Both the position numbers and the translations under genes were made by a program. A stretch of 64,000 nucleotides of DNA from positions 4,464,001-4,528,000 of the forward strand of contig NZ_CP162005.1 of the NCBI RefSeq assembly GCF_040822065.1, written 5' to 3'. The notes beneath the pieces were generated by a model. The model was not told the DNA's origin. It saw nothing but the letters and a program-made list of their open reading frames with translations, and did no database searches. The first letter of the stretch is position 1. Every line of letters begins with the position of its first letter. The DNA is from Pedobacter sp. WC2423. Its GTDB lineage: Bacteria > Bacteroidota > Bacteroidia > Sphingobacteriales > Sphingobacteriaceae. Shown here in pieces: positions 37,501 through 47,100 of this stretch.

Positions 37501-38044
37501 TGGCAGACACCTTGAAGATATTGAAACTTCCAGAAGCGTTGGTTGGTTTACCGCTATTTATCCTGTTCTTTTTGCTTCAGAAAATGGATCAATAGGAGAT
37601 TTAATAAAATTAGTGAAGGAGAACATCAAAAATGTTCCTCAGCATGGAATAGGTTATATGGCTGTTAACAGAAATAGCCGGAATAATACGCAGCAAAAGT
37701 CTCAGGTAAGGTTTAATTATCTTGGAAAATTTGATGCTGAATTCGATAATGAGTTCTTTACTTATTGTTTTATACCGACCGGTAATGATAGTTCAGCTAG
37801 CAATGAAATTACTGCTGTCCTTGAGTTTAATGCTATGATTGCTAACGGGGCCTTCCGTATGGAAATTGGTTACAATAGTAAAGCCTATCATGAAAATACG
37901 ATTAGTAATCTTAAAAATGTTTTTGAAGAAAACCTGCTGATTATACTGCAATATCTTAGAGATGAGGATGACGTTCATTTTACGCCTTCCGATTTTACAA
38001 CAGTGGAACTTGTTCAGGATGACCTGGATTCGCTTTTTGAATAA
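31532..38044 (+). CDS. NRPS loading protein: FAAL-ACP-C-A(Asn)-PCP-E
   Basis: A 2170-residue synthetase that starts the assembly line. Residues about 10-590 are a fatty-acyl-AMP ligase (SSGSTGSPKG near 174; SWMPLTHDMGLIG is typical of FAAL). A carrier follows (Ser616 in GGDSL), then a condensation domain (HHIVSDG at 795-801), an adenylation domain (YTSGSTG at 1267; about 1100-1600), a second carrier (Ser1661) and an epimerization domain (HHLVVDGVSW at 1850; ENHGR and RSVGWFTAIYPV). My manual reading of the A-domain pocket is DLTKIGEVG(K), the classic Asn code. Expected product: N-acyl-D-Asn on the carrier. The ATG at 31544 (MASSTL) is an alternative start. All active-site motifs are intact. 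Confidence 0.95.
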   Translation: MEIIMASSTLIQALENSRHLKDRGVTFIQGTHGDEFISYCELYQIALKALFHLQEKGIEPGHELVFQLEDNKAFVITFWACILGGIIPVPLSIGQSDDHRQKLFNVWQLLENPYLAISDNHLNKLNQYAAKEGLDKTYKLFKNKIVHPEGLLSSMIEGCLIEVKEEDTAFIQFSSGSTGSPKGVILSHRNLIANMEAISAAANYSANDTLISWMPLTHDMGLIGFHLNPLLKQINQYLIPTSLFIRRPALWLDKVHQYKATVLSSPNFGLKYVIKHCNLQLAHEWDFSKVRIIFNGAEPISKVICRNFVEQLTKFGLKSYAMRPVYGLAEATLAVSISGLEEELISVELNRNHLSTGDKIIYEKEENLAVSFLNVGKAINDCTIRVTDFNDALLQEEIIGYVQIKGINVTAGYYHNEKETLAAITGDGWFKTGDLGFIKEGALYITGRSKDVILLNGQNFYPHDIESAAEELAGVELNKISVSGFFNPDKQQEETIAFVFHRADLKSFIPLIHTLRAHINLKFGFEIDRVIPVKDVPRTTSGKLQRFKLLEQYHKGVFSVVDLEIKEMIRKSELERLLVEEPVNETEKKLLNIWKRILKKENIGVEDAFSQLGGDSLKTAELQVLIFKELAFDFPLERLHTKFTVRSQAQEIANKKTNLLTSIPKVALADYYDLSAAQKRIYYAWEMDKTDTAYNIPTAFNISGVLDADRLAQCIQQLISNHSSLRMSFVMRDEPCFMISDEVDFNMIRAKISGSDISGQLEKLIKPFDLRIAPLLRVVLLEKSETEHIIFLDFHHIVSDGISIYNFITELVKLYAGIQLTYSPLDYKDYAVWKKNRSKEVKPQLDLDYWLNQLKGDLPLLELPTDFLRPPLFETRGERMGIDIDQYLTARLRALAAAHNCRLHVLMLSFYFSLLFKYSRQQEFIIGIPVSGRSHPNLRQIHGMFVNNLAIRAEIDNDWSFLQLLGELKKIVADALGHAECSFDDLVQLLNTRRDVSRNPVFDSMFIYQNMGMPDDSVSDLNLSRLFFDHGTAKFDLSMEVFENRDTLRIDIEYSSSLFKKSTIKQMVVCFEQLINCVLEKPQTNLSKIPLLSTQLHEEYISQFNSTEKIYPDHASIYELIEKQAHDAPDRIAIDFNSNFFTYNELVRKVAKTALLLREQLKNTNGVVGLILKRSPEMIICMLAVLKAGGCYLPLDTGIQQERLKSIIHDSECALLLSDTANDERIENLKLENGNKEGIVIEEGVTLYRIETSGNAAVLNDLAYIIYTSGSTGTPKGVMIGHQQLLNYIRWAANQYVDQTAGNFPLFTSSAFDLTVTSIFTPLITGNTIVIYDELSPFLALEKVINENKVQVVKLTPSHLSLLSDQQIIVPVAGSIRRFIVGGEQLSSALATEIHRKFQGKVEIYNEYGPTETTVGSMIHLFSPDESASSVPIGLPIANTKIYLLDEYLNPVPQGMPGEIYIGGTGLAEGYLYNPELSGQLFLPNPFIPAMKVYKTGDMARRSDKGIIEYIGRLDSQVKINGYRVELSEIEKQLITHPYIKDAVVLLKSGDSNQASIYAYYIAEANRGELLTESVLRQYSTERLPYYMIPNYFIAIDHLPLTSNGKIAYQLLPVPQLADAALFSDSTSYAMEEMLLKVWKIVLNTEDITLNDDFFALGGDSIKAVQITARLFELGISLNTKDIFIYHTIGQISSHAKKTSSKMQYDQGILTGKRELLPAELWFVNQKFKEPGFYNQSLILQLKKEIDGDVLQAAFEKLIEQHDGLRTNYDMASMKCFYNNEHLKRPFIIERFRFDLIDWNNHICQFDPHSEIAMTFNSLKSGFDIAGSLLLKAAIINISGSSDYLFLTAHHLVVDGVSWRIILEDLLTIYTGLEKNEVIKLPQKTAGLNDWSEQMQGYVKSEDFSKEEKYWNAVDSYRFMLPLDEETTDWQTANLKKVTLKLADETTRFLSGAANLVFNTDVSVLLNTALILTLDSWLGSDQFIVEQENHGRHLEDIETSRSVGWFTAIYPVLFASENGSIGDLIKLVKENIKNVPQHGIGYMAVNRNSRNNTQQKSQVRFNYLGKFDAEFDNEFFTYCFIPTGNDSSASNEITAVLEFNAMIANGAFRMEIGYNSKAYHENTISNLKNVFEENLLIILQYLRDEDDVHFTPSDFTTVELVQDDLDSLFE

Positions 38045-38108
38045 ATTCAGATCCTTCTATCTATCTGATAATTTTTACTCACCATCCTCTGATTAAAACA
38101 AAATAACT

Positions 38109-41100
38109 GTGAAAAAAAAATTAGAAAAATCCAATGTCCAGGATATATTCGAATTGAATAAAATTCAACAGAGTATTCTATTTCAATACCTTAAAGAGGA
38201 AAATGGAAACATTTATAACGTTCAGCTATCTTTAAAAATAAATGGGCAACTCGATATAGGGAAATTTGGAAAAGCGATTTCCATAGTACAGTCAGAAAAT
38301 GAGGCGCTAAGGTCAGTATTCAGCTGGGCAGGACTGAGTAAACCTATACAAATTATTCTGAAACAGTTTCCAATAGCTGTTGGTTTTTATGATATATCAG
38401 GGGGAAATGATCAATATATTGCAAATTTTCTTCGGGACTTCTTAACTAAAGATCAACATGAGCACTTCGATCTTACTGAGCTTCCATTTCGCATAAATCT
38501 GATTCAGACCTCGTCGGATACTTATATGCTGATGATTACGCATCATCATATTTTATATGATGGCTGGAGTACAGGTATTCTATTGAAAGAACTCTTCTTT
38601 TGTTATAATAAGCTTATAGACGGAATAAAGCCGTTGGAATTGAATAAGGTAAGTTATAAAGAAGTTTCCCATGCTTTAAAAGAAAAAGGTAATAGAGATG
38701 AAGACCTTAATTATTGGAAGGATTACCTGGATGGTTATGAGGTAAAGACCTTCTTCAGGAAAGAAAATGCAGGTACAATAATTAATAAAGGAATTGTTAA
38801 ACGCAGTTTTCACTTGCCTATACAGCCGATAGAAGATTTTGCGGTTAAACATAAGATAACTAAAGCTTCGATTATGTATGCTGTCTTTGGTTTGCTTTTT
38901 GAAAAGTATACCAATAGTGAAGATTTTGTTTTTGCAACTTCTGTTTCTGGACGCGATAGTGGGGTGAAGGGGCATGGAGAAATAATTGGTAATTTTATTA
39001 ATACTATACCTGTCAGATTTACATCTGCTGGACATAGCAGTTTTTTAGATATAATAAGGCATGTACATGAGGGGTTGATCGAATTAAATCAACATGCCGA
39101 AGTACCCTATACAAAAATCAAGCAGCTGGCTGGCTATGATCCCGCTATTGATTTATTTGATGTACTTGTTGTTATTGAGAATTATCCGCTGGAGACGAAT
39201 GTACTGAATAGTCATTCAAGCTATAATATGCAGATGAACTCAATTTTTGAAAATACAGGTATACCTCTGGTCGTTACTGTTTTTTTTAATGAAAACTTAG
39301 AGATAGAATTTTCTATTGCAGAGGAAATATACGATAGCATAGATTTCAAGTTATTCGAAACTCACTTCCTGTATATTATAGACCAAATACTGGATCATTA
39401 CATGGATGACCCACAGTCGCTTTATATTGTTGGTGCTGCAGAGGAGGAAGAATTATTATATCATTTTAATGATACTGCTGTCGATTACCCTAAGGATGCC
39501 ACCATTATTTCTAGGTTTGAAGCCCAGGTTCAAAAGACTCCTGATCATACAGCTTTAATTTCGGATGAAGAGGGAAAATATCTGAGTTATCTGGATCTGG
39601 AGTTGTTATCTAACCAGGTAGGAAATTATCTGCGGGATATAGGAAAGATAGTAAAAGGTGATCTGGTTGGTATTTTGCTGGAACGGGAAGTATATCTTGT
39701 TGCAGGAATTTTTGGGGTATTAAAATCAGGGGCAGCATACATTCCTATAGATCCGGGATATCCGGCCTCCAGAATTGCTTCAATTATAGCTGATTCAGGA
39801 TTGAAGGTTTTGATCACAAGAGGAAAATATCTTCAGGGAACAGTATCGGCAACAGTGATTGATCTTGATGATTGCGAAGCTCAGATTAATCTTGCATCTT
39901 CACAATCATTGTCAAAAACTGGACTGTCCGGGATTGATCTGGCATATATTATTTATACTTCTGGTTCAACAGGAAAACCAAAAGGGGTAATGATTGCACA
40001 CCACTCAGTAGTTAACAGACTAGAATGGATGCAGAAGGAATATCCCATTTCAGGGAAAGATGTTTTATTACAGAAGACCCCGGTAGTATTTGATGTTTCT
40101 GTTTGGGAATTGTTTTGGTGGAGTTTTAATGGAGCAACCCTTTGTTTGCTTAAACCAGGAGGAGAAAAAGTGCCCTCGGAAATTGTAAGAACAATAGAAG
40201 CTCGTCATATTACAGTTATGCATTTTGTGCCTTCCATGTTGAGTGCTTTTTTACCAGTATTAGAGGATGACTTTGATTTAAAAAAGCTGAAAAGTCTGCG
40301 CTTTGTTTTTTCTAGTGGAGAGGCGCTTAAAGGCGGCCAGGTATTTCAGTTTGGACAGAAATTAAATAAATATTGCGAAAGCCGGTTGATTAATCTTTAT
40401 GGTCCGACTGAAGCCACAGTTGATGTAAGTTATTATGAATGTAGTTTTGAACAGGAACAGCTAAATGTACCCATAGGCAAACCAATAGATAACACACAAT
40501 TATATGTATTGGACAAACATCGTAGGCTGGTACCCAAAGGTGTTAGCGGGGAATTATATATAGGAGGGGTAGGTTTATCTGTTGGTTACCTGGATAATGA
40601 AGAGCTGACAAAGTTAAAATTTGTAGATAATCCATACAAAAGTGGAGATATTATATACGCTACGGGAGATATTGCCCGCTGGCTTCCGGATGGAAATATA
40701 GAATACCTGGGAAGAATAGATGACCAGGTGAAGATTCGTGGGTTTAGAATTGAACCAGGAGAGATTGAAAGTCATTTGCAGAAAATTCCTGGGATAATAG
40801 AAGCTGTAGTAGTAGTCAAAGATAATAAAGCGGGCAAATATTTAATTGCTTATTATGTTACGGATCAGCTTTTTGAAGATGGTATTATCAGAAATCAGCT
40901 TGCAGGGATATTGCCTCCGCATATGATTCCTTCCTACTTTATCCCGCTAAAAAATATTCCAGTAAATGCTAATGGAAAACTTGACCGCAAAGCATTGCCA
41001 GAGCCATCTTTTAAGAAAAAAATATTGGTATCAGCGGGCCTTAATGAGGTAGAAAAAAAGATTTCTGAAATCTGGACTGAAACACTTGGTCATGAAGTAC

Positions 41101-44100
41101 CTGATACTAATCAAAATTTCTTCGATGTAGGGGGTGATTCCTTGAAATTGATTACAATCAGTGGGCGCTTAAGTAAAATATTTAATAAAACAGTTCAGAT
41201 TACTGATCTTTTTGGATATCCTACAATTGCTTTGCAAGCCCAATTTCTGACTCCGGATGAATTACCAGAGTCTGTGATTGTTAACACAAATAAAGAAAAT
41301 AACACTGTGTCGGGAGACATTGCTATTATTGGAATGTCTGGACGTTTTCCCGGAGCTTCAAATCTGGAAGAATTCTGGCACAATTTAGTTATAGGTAAGG
41401 AGTCAATAGAAAGAAAAGCTATCGATAACCCGCAAACAGATGTTGTTTATGCGAAAGGAATGCTGGAAGATTATGACCTTTTTGATGCTGGTTTTTTTGA
41501 CTATTTACCAAGTGAGGCATTGTCTATGGATCCTCAGATGCGTGTTTTCCATGAATGTACCTGGGAAGCATTGGAAGATGCAGGGTATAATCCATATCTA
41601 TTTGAAGGGGCTATTGGTCTTTACGCAGGAGCAACACCAAATCCAAATTATAATATAGCTGTCCCTGAAAGAGATGCTCATAATTGGATTAATAAGTGGG
41701 AAGAATTTACTTATGCGGATAAAGATTTCCTGTGTTCGAGGGTATCTTATCGTTTAAATCTAAAAGGTCCTAGTATCAATGTTTCTACTGCATGTTCTAC
41801 TTCATTGGTAGCAATTGATCTTGCTTGTAGTGAGCTTTTAGCGAACAAGTGTGATATGGCCATAGCGGGTGGTGTCTCAGTTACTTTGCACGATAATGAA
41901 GGGTACGTTTACCGGAAAGGGATGATACTATCGCCCGATGGTGCCTGCCGGGCTTTCGATAAAGAAGCTGCCGGAACAGTGGGTGGAAACGGAGCAGGAC
42001 TTGTTGTTTTGAAAAGACTTGAACACGCACTTAGAGATGGTGATCATATCCATGCTGTGATTAAGGGAAGCGCCACCAATAATGATGGAAATCAGAAGGT
42101 TGGGTTTGCTGCTCCAAGTGTAGAGGGACAGGCTAAAGTAATTAGAGATGCCATTAAAAAGGCAAATATTCACGCTGATACGATATCTTATATTGAAGCT
42201 CATGGAACTGGAACTGTTCTGGGGGATCCTATAGAAATTGCCGGGCTAACTAAAGCATTTAACACCGGGGTTAAAAATAGCTGTGCAATAGGTTCAGTAA
42301 AAACCAATATTGGTCATCTGGATGTTGCGGCTGGAGTTGCAGGCTTAATCAAAACGGTATTGTGTTTGAAAAACAGACAGCTGGTTCCCAGTCTGAATTT
42401 TACTGAACCAAATGTCAATATAGATTTTAAAAACAGTCCTTTTTATGTGAATGAAGAACTTCAATATTGGAAGGGTTCCGATCATCCCAGAAGAGCAGGA
42501 ATAAGTTCGTTTGGGATTGGAGGAACAAATGCGCATATTATCATTGAGGAAGCTCCGCTATCTCCAGTTTTTACGGACAATAAAAGTACATATATTATAC
42601 CCCTTTCTGCCAAGAGTAAAAAGGCACTTCAGCGTTATAAAGATAAGCTGATTAATTTCCTCCATCTTAACCAGGACGTGAGATTAGCGGATATTGCTTT
42701 TACGTTACAGCATGGAAGAGCACATTTTCCTTATAGAGAACATATGGTTTGCAGTGATCGGGAGGAACTGATCAGAAGCCTTGGTAAAGTTGTATCGAAA
42801 GAGGAAAGTCTTTTGAAATCCGGAAGACCTGCAGTCGTTTATCTGTTTTCTGGTCAGGGAACTCAATATGTAAATATGTTTGCAGACCTCTATTTAAAAG
42901 AAAGCTTTTTTAAAGAGATTGTTGATACGTGTTTTATCAAAGTAAATGAGAAAACAGGTAAAGATCTGAAAACTATAATTTTTCCTTCCAGTCCGGATGC
43001 AGCATCAAACCTGCTTGATCAGACATCGTATACTCAGCCGGCATTATTTATTTTGGAATATGCACTGGCAAAGTTGCTGATGAATTGGGGGATAAATCCT
43101 CAAATGATGATAGGACATAGCATTGGTGAATATGTGGCAGCATGTTTAAGCGGAATCTTTACACTGGATGATGCATTGACGGTGGTAATGAAGAGAGGGG
43201 AACTGATGCAAAAAACGGCTCATGGACTCATGTTGAGTATCCTGATTTCTGAACAGGAGTTGTCTTTGTTTTTAAATGATGAAGTGAAGTTGTCTTTGGC
43301 GGCAGTGAACAGTTCAGAAAGCTGTGTTGTTTCTGGTGACGAAGAATCAATTCTATCATTCAAAGAAATGATAGAATTAAAAGGATATAAGAGTAAGGTT
43401 ATACGTACTTCTCATGCTTTTCATTCTCATCTGATGGATGAAATCCTTCCTGAATTCAGAAGTATATTCGATACTATAACTTTTGGAAACCTGAGTATCC
43501 CATTTATCTCAAATTTAACCGGGGAAGAAGCATCCGATCTGACAGTTGGTTCGGCAGAATACTGGGTTAAACACCTGCGTCATGAGGTCAAATTTGATAA
43601 AGGGATACAGCATGAATTAGCTAAAGGAAATGCAATCTTCATAGAAGTTGGACCAGGAAGTACACTGACTGCTTTTGTTCAGTCAAATAAAGCTAAAACA
43701 GCACAACATCATGTGGTCTCTTTGGTAAGAAATATAAATGTAAAGGAAGATGATTTTTGGTTTTTATTAAATGGAATAGGCAAAGCCTGGAGTTACGGGC
43801 TATCCTTGGAGTGGGATGATATTCAGAAAGAGGTAACAGGCCGAAAAATTTCAATGCCTGCTTATTCTTTTGATAAAATTAAATATCCAGTTTTACGGGT
43901 GCAGAAAGAGCTTTATGAAAAGACAACTATAGAAAGAAGTCTGGACGTTAATTCCTGGTTTTACAGAGGATTCTGGAAAAATACGATTTCTGCTCCTGAT
44001 CTTCCTGCAGTATCTCAAGGCTCAGTATTTTTGATTTTTGCGGATAAGAATGGTCTTGCGAATGCTTTAATTCAGAAGTTTAATCAGCAAGCAACAGGCT

Positions 44101-47100
44101 ACATTACCGTAAATCTGGCAGAAGCCTATAAGGAACTGAGTCCCCGGTATTATGAGGTTAATCCAACATTAGCAGGAGATTTTGATCTTTTGTTTGAGAA
44201 TCTTAAAAAACATGAGGTGGTTATTGAAGCTATTATCTATAGCTGGACTTTAGAAGAGCCTGTGATGAATCAAATTGATCTCCCATCTTTTAATCCTCAT
44301 TTTTTCCATTTGATGAACATGGTCAAATCTGCTGTGGATAAAAATTCAGGCAGGAAATTACATTTTTCTCTTCTTACTGCTGATATGCAGAATGTATACG
44401 GAAATGAAAATGGTGATATCGGGGCAGGTGCTATTATTCCCTGGTTTAAAGTTGCGGCTCAGGAATTTGCACAGGTTAGTGCAAGTTATATTGATGTGGA
44501 ATTGGCTCAGATTTCAACAACGCGTTTCATTGATATGCTATGCACTGAGATAAAGCAGAAAAATAAGGGTAAGGTTGTAGCATTCAGAAATAATATCCGC
44601 TGGGAACATGATGTAGAACAGCTCCGGGATATAGCTGGAACGGGTAGTAAATTAAAGAACAAAGGTGTTTATTTGATTACAGGAGGGCTTGGTAAACTGG
44701 GTTTTGAATTGGCAAAGTATTTACTGACAAAATATGAAGCGAAAGTAGCTTTAATTGGCAGAACTGATCTTTCATCTGTAATTGATAATAAAGAATTTTA
44801 TACTGCTGAAGATCCTATTCTTCAGAAGAAACAAAGATTGGAGGAGCTTAGTAGCCTGAGCGGAGAAATAGTTTACTTCAATTGTGATATTACCAGTAAA
44901 AATCAGCTGGAAAATGCGTTAAGTGTTATTCAAAATGATTTGGGGCCAATAAATGGAGTGATACATGCTGCGGGAATAATAGATGGTGCATCTGTTGATT
45001 TGATCAGTAAGTTAAATAAGGAGCATTATGAACTCCAGTTTAGTTCGAAAGTCCTTGGATTCCATAGGTTATATGAAGCACTGAGCGATGCAAAACTGGA
45101 TTTTCTATTGCTGACTTCTTCGATTTCAACTTTAATAGGAGGAATCAAGTTTGCCGCATATGCACCTGCTAACATGCTTATGAACGGTTATCTTAATCAT
45201 TTGCAGTCCAGAAAGAAAATGCTGAACTGGACGGCTGTGAATTTTGATGGTATTGCATTTCAGGACATCGGTAGTGATGGAATGCAAATCAATGAGCTGC
45301 ACCAGGTTTTAGAGCATCTGGTATCCTTGAGTTATCTTCCTGAAGTTACAGTGTCAATGGGTGATCTTAATGCAAGGATGGAACAATGGGTATATAAGAA
45401 TGTGGAGAAGCAGACTGATAACGAACTTATACAAAAAGCTGGTGTAGATTTTCAGCCTGGAGATATTCTAAGTACGCTGAATAAAATATGGAATAGTTTT
45501 TTTGGGAAAGAAGATATTCTTCCTGATGCGGATTTCTTTGAGTTAGGCGGAGATTCATTGAAAGCACTCAAATTAACTGATCATATCAGAAAGGAACTGG
45601 GATTTGAATTATCAATAACTGATTTCTTTGAAAATCCGACAATAGAGGAGCTGAGCAAAATTATTGCTGAGGGACTTAATGTTGCAGGACATAAAAATAA
45701 AATTGACCTGACAGGGTTAAGACATATCCTGGAATCGGGTGCAAAAACTGGATATGAGCTGTCCTCAGTTCAGAAACGGTTGTACTTTTTACAAGAATTT
45801 GATAAGTATTCAATTACTTATAATATGCCTCTGATATTAAGACTATCAGGATCGCTGGATAAAATACGTTTGGCGGAAGCTTTTAATGGTTTATTGCAGC
45901 GTCATGAGATACTGCGGACTTATTTTGAAACATCAGACGGGATACCTGTTCAAAAGATCCTGGATAGTGTGTTGCTGGAAATTGTGCATCTGGACGCTGA
46001 TGCTGAAACATTAATGTCAACTCTGAACAGTTTTATTCGTCCCTTTGAGCTGTCTGAAGCTCCATTGATCCGTGTAGGATTAGTGATGCTGGAAGCTGAA
46101 GAACATGTACTGATTGCAGATATCCATCATATTATATCTGACGGGATATCCAGAAATATCCTGATTAAAGATTTTATGGCTTTGTATACTGCTGAAAAGC
46201 TATCGCCATTAACGCTGCAATATAAGGATTATGCAGTATGGCAGCAGAGTGAGCAGCAACAGGAGCAAATTCAATTGCATAAGGATTTTTGGTTGAAGGA
46301 ATATGAGAATGAAGTCCTGACACTAGTGCTGCCCTCAGATTTTCCGCGTCCACTGGATAAACAGTATGCCGGCGCAGAATTAGTCTGGGAGCTTGGATTA
46401 GCAGAGAGTTTGGTACTAAGAAAACTTGCGGATAGGGAAGGTGTGACCATGTTCATGCTGATGTTCGCCGCTTTTAGTGTATTACTGAGTAAGCTGGGTA
46501 ATCAGCAAGATGTGGTGATTGGTGTTCCGGTTTCGGGAAGGGATCATGCTGAGCTGGAAGACATTCTCGGCATGTTTGTGAATACAATACCAGTAAGAAT
46601 AAGTGCTGAAGGTAATTTAAGCTTCCACGGGTTTTTGGATCAGGTCAAACAGAAAACCCTTTCTTGTTTTGAGCATCAATCTTATCCTTATGGAGAGATG
46701 ATTGAAGAGCTACATATTAAACGCGATACCAGCCGTAATCCTTTGTTTGATGTGATGTTTAGTTATCAGAATTACGAGGAAACAGTATTGTCTATTCCTG
46801 GTCTTGACATAGGGCGTATAGAACTTGGTGAGGTCATGTCTAAATTTGATCTGACACTGGAGGTGACGGAGGGTGCAACCGGATTAAAATTGAGATTTGA
46901 ATACGCTTCCAGTTTGTTTAAAGCCGCAACAATTGCACGTTTCGCCTCTTATTTCAACAAGACTTTAACAGAAGTACTTGAAGAGGTTAAGAGACCCTTA
47001 AGCGAAATAGAAATTATCTCTGATCAGGAAAGTAATTTATTGCTGAATGTGTTTAATCATACAGGAGGTGATTATCCGGAAGAAAAAACATTAGTGGATT

